Assembly (NCBI RefSeq): GCF_000381925.1 | Contig: NZ_KB907308.1 | Coordinates: forward strand, 62,001-126,000 | Length of the DNA: 64,000 bases | Source of the DNA: Nocardia sp. BMG111209 | Lineage (GTDB): Bacteria > Actinomycetota > Actinomycetes > Mycobacteriales > Mycobacteriaceae | Direction: 5' to 3' | Shown: positions 19,291 through 27,943 of the stretch, in pieces | Layout: every line of letters starts with the position of its first letter | Numbering within the stretch: the first letter of the stretch is position 1 | Translations under genes and position numbers: made by a program | Notes under the pieces: generated by a model | Seen by the model: the letters and a program-made list of their open reading frames with translations, nothing else | The model's database searches: none | Told to the model about the DNA's origin: nothing

Positions 19291-19608
19291 TCAGGGTCTG
19301 GCGTAGTCCGGCGTGACCAGCACCGTGCTCCGGATCTCGGCGATGAGCGGCCCGTCGCGCTCGGTCCGCGCCTTCAGCGCGAGCCACCGGGGGTCGGCCC
19401 GGAACCGGGCCCAGTGCGCGGCCGCGGTCTCGGCGTCGGGGAAGGCCAGCAGGTAGACGATCCGGGAACGGTTGCCGATCTCGTGCCAGAAGCCCTCGAC
19501 CCGGAGTCCGAGTTCGGCGAACAGGGCCAGCGTGTCGTCGGCGAAGCGGCGGTGCAGGGCCTCCGAGCGGCCCGGCAGCGCGGTGTACTCACGCAGCTCG
19601 TGGATCAT
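19291..19608 (-). CDS. NIPSNAP family protein
   Basis: This 105-residue protein begins MIHELREYTALPGR, the classic opening of NIPSNAP domains, and continues with LGLRVEGFWHEIGNRSRIVYLLAFPD and a C-terminal strand. The fold is a ferredoxin-like alpha/beta barrel; single-domain bacterial versions often occur in degradation clusters, where their role is not defined. It overlaps the preceding NADPH:F420 reductase by 20 bp and is the last gene of the second long operon. It ends 82 bp before the operator region of the first. Confidence 0.85.
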   Translation of the reverse strand: MIHELREYTALPGRSEALHRRFADDTLALFAELGLRVEGFWHEIGNRSRIVYLLAFPDAETAAAHWARFRADPRWLALKARTERDGPLIAEIRSTVLVTPDYARP

Positions 19609-20266
19609 GGACCACTCCGTTCACGGCGAGTCCCGAGCGCGTCTTGTAGCGCCGGTTGACGTTGATGAGTACGGCGGTCAGCGGTTCCAGTTGCCGGGCC
19701 ACCCGCAGCGTCCCGCCGTCGATGCCCGGCCGGCCGGTGATCGCGACCGCCAGCCGGGCCACCTCGTCCTTGGCGGCGCGGTCGTCGCCGCAGACGAGCA
19801 CGTCCTCGGGCAGATAACCCTCGTGCCCCCAGAGGTTGATCGCCGAGAGGTGATGGAAGGCGGCGACCACGGTGGCCTGCGGCGCGAGGTCGCGCAGCTG
19901 CTCGGCGGCGCTGCCCTCCGCGACGTCCAGGCCGTAGGCCCCGGCCTTGTCGAAGCCGAGCGGGTTCACGCAGCTCACGACGAGTTTGCCCGCGAGGACG
20001 GGTGCCAGTTCCGTGACCAGTTCCCGGTGGCCGTCGTACGGCACGACCAGTACGACGACGGGACATTCGGCGGCGGCCGACGCGTTGTCGGCGGCGCCGA
20101 CCTGCGCACCGTCGCCGGCGTGCGCGCGCACCTCCGCGGCCGCCTGCTCCGCGCGTGCCACGGACCGTGATCCGATGACCACGGGCCGACCGGCCACCGC
20201 GAACCGATAGGCCAGCCCCTTTCCCTGGGGTCCGGTGCCGCCGACGACGGCGATCTTCTTCGTCAT
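19589..20266 (-). CDS. NADPH-dependent F420 reductase (FNO/NpdG-like)
   Basis: This 225-residue protein transfers hydride between NADPH and F420. The N-terminal KKIAVVGGTGPQGKGLAYR is the NADP-binding motif, with SRS at the end of the second strand for the 2'-phosphate. The later segments VVVLVVPYDGHRELV and VVAAFHHLSAINL match the F420 side of archaeal and actinobacterial FNO. In picrate-degrading rhodococci the equivalent enzyme (NpdG) supplies F420H2 to hydride transferases, and the same job is likely here for the two LLM enzymes. The ATG at 20266 has AGGAG-like bases upstream, 113 bp after the IclR gene. Confidence 0.93.
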   Translation of the reverse strand: MTKKIAVVGGTGPQGKGLAYRFAVAGRPVVIGSRSVARAEQAAAEVRAHAGDGAQVGAADNASAAAECPVVVLVVPYDGHRELVTELAPVLAGKLVVSCVNPLGFDKAGAYGLDVAEGSAAEQLRDLAPQATVVAAFHHLSAINLWGHEGYLPEDVLVCGDDRAAKDEVARLAVAITGRPGIDGGTLRVARQLEPLTAVLINVNRRYKTRSGLAVNGVVHDPRAA

Positions 20267-20379
20267 CCATAACTCCTGTGCTGGGACACCTCCGGCGGTG
20301 AGCCCGAGGTGAGTGGTCGGCCCTGGCGGGTCGGCCGGGACGGTGTGCCCCGGAAGGGCCACCGCTCGAAGCGAATCGG

Positions 20380-21180
20380 TCAGTCGAGGCCCGCTGTCCG
20401 GTTGGATGCCGGGTAGTCCGCGGGGATGCGTCCGCCGATGTGCGAGCTGATCTCGCGGGATGCCGTGACGAGGTAGTCGGCGATGCCGGCCACCCCCTCG
20501 ACGGTGAGGTCGTCGCCGATGCCGAGCAGGGAGAGGAACAGGCAGGGCGCACCGTCCCGGTCGAACACCGGGACCCCGACGACGTTGAGCTCGGGCCGGT
20601 ATTCGCCGTAGACCGCGCCGTAGCCCTGCGCCCGGAGCTCGGCGAGCTCCGCGGCGGGGTAGCTGACCTGCTCGGCCCGGCCCCGGCTCGGCCACGCCGC
20701 CGCGAGGCGGCTGATCAGCGGCGTGTCCCGGTCGAACCGCGCGCCGACCTCGATGGTGACCTTGACGGGTTTGCGGCTCTCGATCTTCGCGATCGCCGTG
20801 AAGTGCCCGTCCGGCATCGGCTGAATGGCCAGGCAGGCCAGCTCGGTCCGTTCGGCCAGCCACTCCATATAGGTGCGGGAGGCGGCGACCGCCGAGGTCC
20901 GCGCGATCGCGGCCACCCCGAACTCCACCAGCAGCGGCCCGAGGTTGTACCGGCGGGTCTCCTGGTCGTACACGACGAGGCCCTCGACCAGCATGGTCCG
21001 CAGCAGGACCGACGCGGTGCTCTTGGCCAGCCCGCAGCGCTTGGCCAGCTCGGTGAGCGTGGCCCCGGCGGACTGCTGAACCAGCGCCTCGAGCACCCGG
21101 GCGGCGCGCGTGATGGCCGGCACCAGCTGTTCACCCGATTCGTCGGTTGCGTTGCTTCCCAGGCCTTCTGCCTTGGTCAC
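20380..21180 (-). CDS. IclR family transcriptional regulator
   Basis: This 266-residue protein has the winged helix-turn-helix at about residues 25-90 (ATLTELAKRCGLAKSTASVL) and the effector-binding GAF-like domain behind it (ERTELACLAIQPMPDGHFTA, GAVYGEYRPELNVVGVPVFD). IclR regulators commonly respond to aromatic acids or acyl intermediates in degradation clusters. The GTG at 21180 has AGGA five bases upstream. It is encoded inside the operon it probably controls. The shared palindrome GTTCAT-N4-ATGAAC at three promoters of the island has the half-site form expected for this family. Confidence 0.93.
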   Translation of the reverse strand: MTKAEGLGSNATDESGEQLVPAITRAARVLEALVQQSAGATLTELAKRCGLAKSTASVLLRTMLVEGLVVYDQETRRYNLGPLLVEFGVAAIARTSAVAASRTYMEWLAERTELACLAIQPMPDGHFTAIAKIESRKPVKVTIEVGARFDRDTPLISRLAAAWPSRGRAEQVSYPAAELAELRAQGYGAVYGEYRPELNVVGVPVFDRDGAPCLFLSLLGIGDDLTVEGVAGIADYLVTASREISSHIGGRIPADYPASNRTAGLD

Positions 21181-21210
21181 GAGTTCCTACCTTCGTCGTG
21201 CCGATGCTTG

Positions 21211-21681
21211 TCAGCTGACCGTAGCGGCCCGGCCGACCAGTTCGACGAAGTGGAAGAGGGTGCCGTCGGGGTCGCGGGCGAACAGCAGCCGCCAGCCGCC
21301 GACCCCGTCCGCCCCGATGACGGACTGTGGCGTGTGCAGGAATTCGACGCCCTCGGCGGACAGCCGCGTGTATTCGGCGTCGATATCGTCGGTCAGGATG
21401 GAGAACCGGCACAGGCCCGGGTGCACGAGGTCGCTCTGTGCCCGGCCCTCGGAATGCGCGTCCCGCCATTCGATCAGGTCCAGCATGGCCTCGTCCGGGG
21501 AATCGTTCAGGCGCATGTGCGCGAAGCGCAGCCGGCTCGCGCCCTCGACCATGAACGCGCGCGCGAGGTTGGCGTCGTCCACCTCCTGGTCCTGCATGAC
21601 CTCGAATCCGATGCGCCGATAGAAGGCGATCGAGGCGTCCATATCGGTCACATTGATGCCGACGTGCCAGAACTTTCGCAT
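21211..21681 (-). CDS. VOC family protein (glyoxalase/dioxygenase superfamily)
   Basis: This 156-residue protein has two beta-alpha-beta-beta-beta modules typical of vicinal-oxygen-chelate proteins. Possible metal ligands are His6 in FWHVGINV, His in LVHPGLCRFSI and the late Glu/His in GTLFHFVELVG. It could be a lyase, epimerase or ring-processing enzyme of the pathway. It lies 30 bp upstream of the IclR gene and 55 bp downstream of the acyl-CoA ligase in the same operon. Confidence 0.87.
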   Translation of the reverse strand: MRKFWHVGINVTDMDASIAFYRRIGFEVMQDQEVDDANLARAFMVEGASRLRFAHMRLNDSPDEAMLDLIEWRDAHSEGRAQSDLVHPGLCRFSILTDDIDAEYTRLSAEGVEFLHTPQSVIGADGVGGWRLLFARDPDGTLFHFVELVGRAATVS

Positions 21682-21736
21682 TGTCTCGTCTTTCTGTGTG
21701 TCCGCGGTCGCGGATGTCGTCGGGAGGGCACGGTGT

Positions 21737-23332
21737 TCACGCCGGATGCACCAGCGCGCGGCGCCGGATCTTGCCGGTTTCCGTGCGCGGCAGTTCGGCG
21801 ACCGCCTCGATCTCGCGGGGGCGGGCATGTGGTCCGACCGCATTGGCGACGAGTTCGCGCAGTTCCGTGCGCATCTCGTCGGTGAGCTCGCCGGAGGTCA
21901 ACTGCACGAAGGCCTTGATCCGCTGGCCGGTCTCCGGGTCGGGCAGCCCGACCGCCGCCGCGGCCAGGACCCGCGGATGCCGGCCGAGTACCGCCTCGAT
22001 CTCCGCCGGGCCGATGCGGTAGCCGCGGCTCTTGATCACATCGTCGGCGCGGCCGACGTATTCGAGCCGGCGGCCGTACGCGATCCGCGCGAGATCGCCG
22101 GTGCGGTGCCAACTGTCGGCGGGCGGCACCGGGCGCGCCGACGCGGCGTCCCAATAACCCAGCAGCGCAACCGGATCGGGCAGTTCGAGGGCGATCTCGC
22201 CGACCTCGCCGCGCGCGACCCGGGCACCCTGTTCGTCCAGCAGCGCGATCCGGTGGCCGGGATAGGGCGCTCCCATGGTGTCGTCGTCGACGGATCCGAG
22301 TACGCCGGAATCGCCGATGAGGGCATTGGCCTCGGTCTGGCCGTAGGCCTTGTTGACCGCGTCGCTGAGATTGCGTCGCGCCCAGCCCAATTCGGCCACA
22401 CCGGCCGGTTCGCCGCCGGTGACCACCGCGCGCAGGCGGGCTTGGGCCGGTTTCCCGTGTTCGGCGAACATCCGCAGCACCGACGCCGGCAGGAAGGCCG
22501 TCGTCACGCCGAGGCGGCTCATCGTGTCCAGGGTCGCGCCGGGATCGAAGCGCCGGGGCCGGTGCGCCACCACGGGCACGCCGAGCGACCACGGCACCAG
22601 CAAGCCGAGCATCAGGCCGCCGATCCAGCCCCAGTCCGCGGTGCCGAAATAGATGTCTCCGGGCCGGAACAGCTCGAAGGCGTAATCGACGCCGGCATGT
22701 CCGAGCAGGGCCCGATGTCCGTGCACGATGCCCTTCGGCGCGCCGCTGGTACCCGAGGTGTAGATCAGCAGCGCCGGATCGTCGGCCCGCCGCGGGACCG
22801 GATCGAGCGGGTCGACCCGGCGGATCAGATCCCCGAGTCCCGGGCCGCCGGCGCTGTCCACGGTGAGCACGTCGACGTCGCGCAGGGAACATCCGGTCGA
22901 TTCGAGCCGGTCGACGCCGGGACCGTCGGTGACCACCACGGTCGCGCCGGAATCGACGAGCCGGTGCGTCACCGAGGCACCGGTGAGCAGCCGCGGGACC
23001 GGCACGAGTACCGCCCCCGCGGTCAGCACGCCGAACACGACCTCGGCGGCCTCCACCGACGGATCGAGGTACAGCAGCACCCGGTCCCCGGGCCCGATCC
23101 CGCGGCCCCGGAGGACCGCGGCGATCCGCACCGCGGCCCGCTGGATCCGGCCGAACGTCACCGTTTCGGGCAGGTGGGTCCCGTCGCGCAGCACGGCCAC
23201 GGCGTCGGGATTCTGCGCGAACAGGGCATCCTCGGTGATCGTGTAGTCCGCGGCGGGCACCCAGTCCGCGCGGTGACGGGCCTGGAGCAATCGGCGGACG
23301 GTGCGCGCGGAGGTCAGTCCAGGCGTGCCCAT
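21737..23332 (-). CDS. acyl/aryl-CoA ligase (AMP-forming)
   Basis: This 531-residue ANL-family ligase has YTSGTSGAPKG at residues 191-201, GYWDAASA and TGDLAR in the linker region, the hinge SRGYRIGPAEIE, and the catalytic lysine in TETGKIRRR (Lys521). The overall pattern is closest to medium-chain and benzoate-CoA-ligase-like enzymes rather than long-chain FadD proteins. The start at 23332 overlaps the aldehyde dehydrogenase stop by 19 bp. It would turn the island's acid substrate or an aldehyde-derived acid into a CoA thioester. Confidence 0.9.
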   Translation of the reverse strand: MGTPGLTSARTVRRLLQARHRADWVPAADYTITEDALFAQNPDAVAVLRDGTHLPETVTFGRIQRAAVRIAAVLRGRGIGPGDRVLLYLDPSVEAAEVVFGVLTAGAVLVPVPRLLTGASVTHRLVDSGATVVVTDGPGVDRLESTGCSLRDVDVLTVDSAGGPGLGDLIRRVDPLDPVPRRADDPALLIYTSGTSGAPKGIVHGHRALLGHAGVDYAFELFRPGDIYFGTADWGWIGGLMLGLLVPWSLGVPVVAHRPRRFDPGATLDTMSRLGVTTAFLPASVLRMFAEHGKPAQARLRAVVTGGEPAGVAELGWARRNLSDAVNKAYGQTEANALIGDSGVLGSVDDDTMGAPYPGHRIALLDEQGARVARGEVGEIALELPDPVALLGYWDAASARPVPPADSWHRTGDLARIAYGRRLEYVGRADDVIKSRGYRIGPAEIEAVLGRHPRVLAAAAVGLPDPETGQRIKAFVQLTSGELTDEMRTELRELVANAVGPHARPREIEAVAELPRTETGKIRRRALVHPA

Positions 23333-24762
23333 ACGCTCTTCTCCTTGGTGAAGCTCTCGACGGCGGCCTGACCCAGGTCGCTGCCGTAGCCGCTCTGCCC
23401 GAAGCCCCGGTACGGGGACGCGGGATTGAGCACACCCCAGCTGTTGATCCACACGTTGCCCGCGTCGAGGGTCTGCGCGAACCGCAGCGCGCGGCCCACG
23501 TCGCGGGTGAAAATGCCTGCGGCCAAACCGAATACGGTGTCGTTGGCGAGGGTGATCGCCTGCTCCTCGCCCTCGAACGGCAGTACCGACAGCACGGGCC
23601 CGAAGATCTCCTCCCGCGCGATCCGCATATCCGCGGTGACGTCGGTGAACAGCGTCGGCCGGTAGTAGAAGCCCGGATCCGTATCTGGCGCCGGATCGCC
23701 GCCGCTGACCAGCGTGGCGCCCTGCTCGGCCCCCGACACGACGTACGAGTGCACCGACGCGCGCTGTTCGGCGCTGATCAACGGGCCGATCTCGGTCTCC
23801 CGGTCGAGCGGGTCGCCGACCCGGGCGGACTCGACCCGCGCGCGGAGGAGTTCGATCACCTCGTCGTAGATGGGCCGTTCGACGAGCAGCCGGCTGGCCG
23901 CCGTGCAGGTCTGGCCCTGGTTGCTGTACATCGCCTGGAAGACCACGGCCGCAACGGCTTTCGGGGACGAGTCGCCGAAGGCCACGAGCGCAGACTTGCC
24001 GCCGAGTTCGAGCGAGGCGGTGATGAGCCGGTCGGCCGCCAGGCCCCCGATCTGCTTACCGATCTCGGTCGAACCGGTGAAGGTCACCTTGCCGACCCCC
24101 GGATGCCGCACCAGCGCGTTGCCCGCCACCGAACCGCGACCGGGCAGGACGTTCACCAGCCCCGGCGGCAGCCCGGCCGCCAGCGCCAGCTCACCGAGCG
24201 CGACCGGCACCAGCGGCGCGAGTTGCGCGGGCTTCAGCACGATCGCGTTACCCGTCGCGAGCGCCGGGGCGATCTTCCAGATCGCTTGCACCGCAGGGAA
24301 ATTCCACGGCGTGATGGCACCCACCACCCCGATCGGCTCGCGCACGGTGTAGTTGAGGAATCGGCCCGGCGCGGGTGTGGTGCGACCCTCGATCTTGGTG
24401 ACCAGACCCGCGAAGTACTCGAGGGTCTCGATCATGATCGGCAGGTCGACCCCGAGCGATTCGCGGATCGGCTTACCCATGTCCCGGCTCTGCAACTCGG
24501 CCAGTTCGACCTTGTGTTCCTCGAGGAGCGCGGCATAGCCGAACAGCAGCCGGGTGCGCTGGGCCGGCCGCATACGCTGCCAGACCCGGGCCGCGGCCGC
24601 GGCCGCCTCGACGGCACGGGCGACGTCGTCGGCCGTGGCCTCGGCGACGGTCGCCAGGTGCGACCCGTCGGCCGGATCGATCGAATCGAAGGTCGCCCCG
24701 GTCGAGGACGGACCCGGTTGATCGCCGATGACGAGGGGAACCGAAGTGGTGAGTGCCTGCAC
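23314..24762 (-). CDS. aldehyde dehydrogenase family protein
   Basis: This 482-residue NAD(P)-dependent aldehyde dehydrogenase has all the family residues: GAITPWNFPA with the catalytic Asn, TGSTEIGKQIG, the general base Glu in SLELGGKSALV and the nucleophile Cys in GQTCTAASR. The late EEIFGPVLSVLPF motif is also present. It would oxidise an aldehyde to the acid that the overlapping downstream ligase activates, a sensible ALDH-ligase pair. Thirteen bases separate it from the second LLM gene. Confidence 0.93.
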   Translation of the reverse strand: MQALTTSVPLVIGDQPGPSSTGATFDSIDPADGSHLATVAEATADDVARAVEAAAAAARVWQRMRPAQRTRLLFGYAALLEEHKVELAELQSRDMGKPIRESLGVDLPIMIETLEYFAGLVTKIEGRTTPAPGRFLNYTVREPIGVVGAITPWNFPAVQAIWKIAPALATGNAIVLKPAQLAPLVPVALGELALAAGLPPGLVNVLPGRGSVAGNALVRHPGVGKVTFTGSTEIGKQIGGLAADRLITASLELGGKSALVAFGDSSPKAVAAVVFQAMYSNQGQTCTAASRLLVERPIYDEVIELLRARVESARVGDPLDRETEIGPLISAEQRASVHSYVVSGAEQGATLVSGGDPAPDTDPGFYYRPTLFTDVTADMRIAREEIFGPVLSVLPFEGEEQAITLANDTVFGLAAGIFTRDVGRALRFAQTLDAGNVWINSWGVLNPASPYRGFGQSGYGSDLGQAAVESFTKEKSVWARLD

Positions 24763-24775
24763 GGTGCTTCCTTTC

Positions 24776-25663
24776 TCAGGCCAGTTTGTGAGCGGTGGGC
24801 AGGACGGCCTCGGCCAGCTCGGCGAGCTCGTCCATGGTGGCCTCGAGCGTGTCGTGCTCGAACGAGGTGTCGCAGACGAAGTGCGTGACGCCGAGTTCGC
24901 CGTAGGCCTCGATCGTCTCGGCGTTGTACGGCGCCTTGCGCAGCGGCCGCGCGGTGAGGGTGATCTCGGCCATGTCGCGGCCCGCCTCCTCGGCGTACTG
25001 CCGGAGGGTGGCCAGGTAGCCGGCGTACTCCTCCGGCCCGATCGCCAGCGGGTGCCAGCCGTCGCCGATGGCGGCGATGCGGCGCAGCGACGCGGTGCTG
25101 TACCCGGCGAACCAGACCGGGATCCGGCCGCGCACCGGCTTCGGATACATCTTGAAGTCGTGCAGGTGGTAGAAGTCGCCGTCGAAGTCGACCTCGTCCG
25201 CCGACCACATGTGCCGCATCGCGTTCACCATCTCGGTGACGCGCTTGCCGCGATCCTTGAAAGGCGCGCCCAGCACGTCGAACTGTTCCTTCATCCAGCC
25301 CACGCCGATGGCGACCGACAACCGGCCGCGCGACAGCACGTCGATGCTCACCAGCTGCTTACTGGTCTGGACCAGCGGACGCCACGGCAGGATCAGGCAG
25401 GACGTGCCGAGTTCCATCCGCTCGGTGGCGGCCGCGGCCCAGGTCAGCGAGGTGAGGCAGTCCAGATACGGCGTGGCGGGCTCCCACAGGAACTTGCCGT
25501 CGGCGGTGTACGGATAGGCCGTCTCGACGCGGGTCGGCAGGGCGACGTGGTCGGTCATCCACAGCGAGTCGAAGCCGACCTTCTCCGCGAACCGCGACAC
25601 CTCCGTGATCGCTTCGGGCCCCGCCCACGGTCCCGCTCCGGGGATCCTGATTCCGACCTTCAT
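24776..25663 (-). CDS. LLM class F420-dependent oxidoreductase
   Basis: This 295-residue luciferase-like TIM-barrel protein resembles the Rv2161c-type F420 group: KVGIRIPGAGPWAG at the N terminus, KVGFDSLWMTDHVALP, ERMELGTSCLILPWRPLVQTSK, RLSVAIGVGWMKEQF and a C-terminal GVTHFVCDTSFE. The ATG at 25663 has AAGGAAG seven bases upstream. It lies between the CoA transferase and the aldehyde dehydrogenase. Together with the LLM protein at 18.1 kb it gives the island two candidate F420H2-dependent hydride transferases, an arrangement also seen in picrate degradation, where two successive hydride transfers occur. Confidence 0.9.
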   Translation of the reverse strand: MKVGIRIPGAGPWAGPEAITEVSRFAEKVGFDSLWMTDHVALPTRVETAYPYTADGKFLWEPATPYLDCLTSLTWAAAATERMELGTSCLILPWRPLVQTSKQLVSIDVLSRGRLSVAIGVGWMKEQFDVLGAPFKDRGKRVTEMVNAMRHMWSADEVDFDGDFYHLHDFKMYPKPVRGRIPVWFAGYSTASLRRIAAIGDGWHPLAIGPEEYAGYLATLRQYAEEAGRDMAEITLTARPLRKAPYNAETIEAYGELGVTHFVCDTSFEHDTLEATMDELAELAEAVLPTAHKLA

Positions 25664-25691
25664 TGACGCTTCCTTTCGATATGTTCTGTCG

Positions 25692-26894
25692 TCATCGGAC
25701 GACCCCGTCGGCCCGGAGGGCCTCGATCCGGTCGTTCCGACAGCCGAGATCGCCGAGGATCTCGGTGGTGTGCTCGCCCAGCGAGGTCGGTGGGCGGTGC
25801 ACGCGTCCCGGGGTTCCGGAGAGCTTGACCGGGAGACCCGGTACCCGCAGCGGCCCGAGTTCGTCGTGGGTGATGTCGACGACCAGGTCCAGGGCCCGGA
25901 TCTGCGGGTGGTCCACGGCCTCGCGGTAGTCGAGGATCGGGGCACAGATGATGTCGTGCGCGCAGAGCAGCGCGACCACGTCGTCCCGGTCGTGCTCGGC
26001 GAACCAGGGCGCGAGCGCGGTGTCCAGGGCCTCGCGGTTCGCCAGCCGGTCCGCGGCCGCGGCGAAGCGCGGATCGTCGAGCAGTTCCCCGGCGCCGATC
26101 GCGCGGGCCAGCTTGCCGAAGTGGCGGTCGTTGAAGGCGACGACGTGCACCGCGCCGCCGTCGCGGGTCGCGTAGGCGTTGTAGGGGGCGTAGAAATTGC
26201 TGCCGTTACCCGCCTTGGCCTGGACGTAGTCCGCGAGCAGGTACTGCCCGAGCCACGGCGTCTGCAGATGGAACAGCGCGCCGACCAGGGAGACCGAGCC
26301 GCTCTGTCCCTCGCCCGTGCGCTGTTTCGCGAACAGCGCCACCAGGGCCGCGAGCGCGACCAGATAGCCCGCCGCGCTGTCGGCCACCGGCGGTCCGGCC
26401 TTCACCGGCATCCCGCCGGGGACACCGGTCGCCTCCATGAATCCGGTGAGCGCCTGGGCCACCGGATCCATCGCCGGGCGGCCCGCGAGGGGCCCGCTGT
26501 CGCCGTATCCGCTGACATTGAGGCAGATCAGGTGCGGGTGCCGTTCCCGGAGCTGCTCGGCGGTGAGCCCGAAGCGCTCACGGACGGCCGGCAGCATGTT
26601 CTCGATGAGCACGTCGGCCGTCGCGCAGAGCTCGTGGAACAGCTCGCGGCCCGCCGCCGTGCGCAGGTCGAGCGCGAGGGCCCGCTTGTTCCGGTTCACC
26701 CCGGAATAGACCCCGCTCATCCCGTCGCGCCCCGGGCCGAACGTCCGCGATTCGTCGCCGTCGATCGGTTCGACCTTGATGACGTCGGCGCCGAAGTCCG
26801 CGAGCAGCGACGCACCCAGCGGCCCGGCAACCATCGTCGCGGCGTCGATCACCCGGATGCCGGTCAGCGCCTCGGTTCGGTGGGAGAACCCCAT
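25692..26894 (-). CDS. CaiB/BaiF family CoA transferase
   Basis: This 400-residue class III CoA transferase opens with LTGIRVIDAATMVAGPLGASLLADFGADVIKVE. The catalytic Asp is expected in GRPAMDPVAQALTGFM. These enzymes move CoA from a donor thioester to a carboxylic acid, so the island has both an ATP-dependent and a transfer route to CoA activation. The ATG at 26894 is preferred over the GTG just before it because GGAG lies six bases upstream. It is the first gene of the eight-gene operon, with the tandem operator ten bases upstream of the start. Confidence 0.93.
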   Translation of the reverse strand: MGFSHRTEALTGIRVIDAATMVAGPLGASLLADFGADVIKVEPIDGDESRTFGPGRDGMSGVYSGVNRNKRALALDLRTAAGRELFHELCATADVLIENMLPAVRERFGLTAEQLRERHPHLICLNVSGYGDSGPLAGRPAMDPVAQALTGFMEATGVPGGMPVKAGPPVADSAAGYLVALAALVALFAKQRTGEGQSGSVSLVGALFHLQTPWLGQYLLADYVQAKAGNGSNFYAPYNAYATRDGGAVHVVAFNDRHFGKLARAIGAGELLDDPRFAAAADRLANREALDTALAPWFAEHDRDDVVALLCAHDIICAPILDYREAVDHPQIRALDLVVDITHDELGPLRVPGLPVKLSGTPGRVHRPPTSLGEHTTEILGDLGCRNDRIEALRADGVVR

Positions 26895-26904
26895 CACTCG
26901 CTCC

Positions 26905-26939
26905 GTTCATTATGATGAACTGAAATCATTATCTGGAAC
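26905..26939. promoter_or_regulatory. tandem operator, copies 3 and 4 of the island motif
   Basis: GTTCATTATGATGAAC (26905-26920) has perfect six-base arms; AATCATTATCTGGAAC (26924-26939) is a degraded copy starting 19 bp further on. The order (better copy nearer the gene), the 19-bp period and the ten-base distance to the start codon repeat those at 19204-19238. Position over the promoter/ribosome site suggests repression by roadblock or promoter occlusion. Confidence 0.65.
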
Positions 26940-27046
26940 TCCATGGACGTTACGAGCGCTTCCCGTCCGCTGTCAAGGGGTCGGATCTCGATGCTTGACA
27001 GGCTTCGCCGCAGGTCGTTACCTTCGTGTTCCATATACGGTATCGA

Positions 27047-27062
27047 GTTCATAATGATGAAC
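27047..27062. promoter_or_regulatory. operator, copy 5 of the island motif
   Basis: GTTCATAATGATGAAC is a perfect-armed palindrome 38 bases before the start of the plus-strand NMT1-like gene. It differs from the copy at 26905 only in the central four bases. A weak half-site (GTTCCATA) begins 19 bp upstream at 27028, so the tandem arrangement may be present here too. It would tie the divergent two-gene unit to the same regulator. Confidence 0.65.
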
Positions 27063-27100
27063 CATCGGGAAACGGGCGGAATCCGCCACAAAGGACGGAC

Positions 27101-27943
27101 ATGATTCTTCTGGGCTATCGCGATCACAACGTCCACGAACTGCTGTGCCACGAGATCGCCGACCGCGCGGGCTACTACGACCGGCTGGGCGTCGAGGTCC
27201 GCGCGGTGCCCGGCGCCGACCATCCCGACGCCGCACTGTCCGCCGGGCTCGGTGGCTCGCTGATCGAAACGCTACGGGGACAACGCCGTTGGAAGGTCGC
27301 GCTGGTGCACACGCTGCACCCGTTGTTCTGGATCTGGACCCGGAGGTCGGACTTCCGCTCGGCGGGGCCGACCGTCCTCGCCGGCTTTCCGGCCGGGTCG
27401 ATCGTCGACGCCCTCACGCGGAAGATGCTGGAAAATCATTGGGCGGCAGCCGAATCGCCCGAGACGCTACGCTATCCCGGCGGAAGTCTCGGCGATCGCC
27501 GCCGGCTCGAGGCGTTGACCTCCGGGGCCGCCGACGCGGCGGTGATCGGTTCCGCGTTCGCACCCAGCGCCGTGGTCCGGCTCGGGCTCACCGATTCGCT
27601 GTTCTTCGGCGCCACCCTGCGGTTCCCCACCGCGGGCCTCGCGGTGGACAGCGCGCGAATGAGCCTGGACGACCCGGCGGTACGGAAGATCGTCGCCGCG
27701 CAGACCGCGGCGCTCACGGCGATCGGCGAGCGCGATCCCGTGGCCCTGGACGCCGTGACCTCGCTGCTGCACGACGCCGGTCGGCCGGACGCACACCATT
27801 TCCTGGCGGACTACCTGTCGCCGCAGTACGGGCCCACCCCCGAGGACGTCCGGACCGCCGGCGCGGACGCACTCGACTGGCTGGCCGCCGCGCTGGGCAC
27901 CGGCACCGACGCCGCCACCGACTTCTACGAGGCGATCCGATGA
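27101..27943 (+). CDS. NMT1/THI5-like substrate-binding-fold protein without signal peptide
   Basis: This 280-residue protein resembles the periplasmic-binding-protein fold of NMT1/SsuA-type ABC receptors (GYYDRLGVEVRAVPGADHPDAAL, LRYPGGSLGDRRRLEALTSGAADAAVIG). It has neither a signal peptide nor a lipobox, and no permease or ATPase gene is nearby, so it should be cytoplasmic. Possible roles are an enzyme such as a decarboxylase or synthase of this fold, or a ligand-binding accessory. The ATG at 27101 has AAGGACGG at a good distance. The gene is divergent from the CoA transferase operon and carries the same operator, and is coupled to the OsmC-like gene by ATGA. Confidence 0.7.
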   Translation: MILLGYRDHNVHELLCHEIADRAGYYDRLGVEVRAVPGADHPDAALSAGLGGSLIETLRGQRRWKVALVHTLHPLFWIWTRRSDFRSAGPTVLAGFPAGSIVDALTRKMLENHWAAAESPETLRYPGGSLGDRRRLEALTSGAADAAVIGSAFAPSAVVRLGLTDSLFFGATLRFPTAGLAVDSARMSLDDPAVRKIVAAQTAALTAIGERDPVALDAVTSLLHDAGRPDAHHFLADYLSPQYGPTPEDVRTAGADALDWLAAALGTGTDAATDFYEAIR

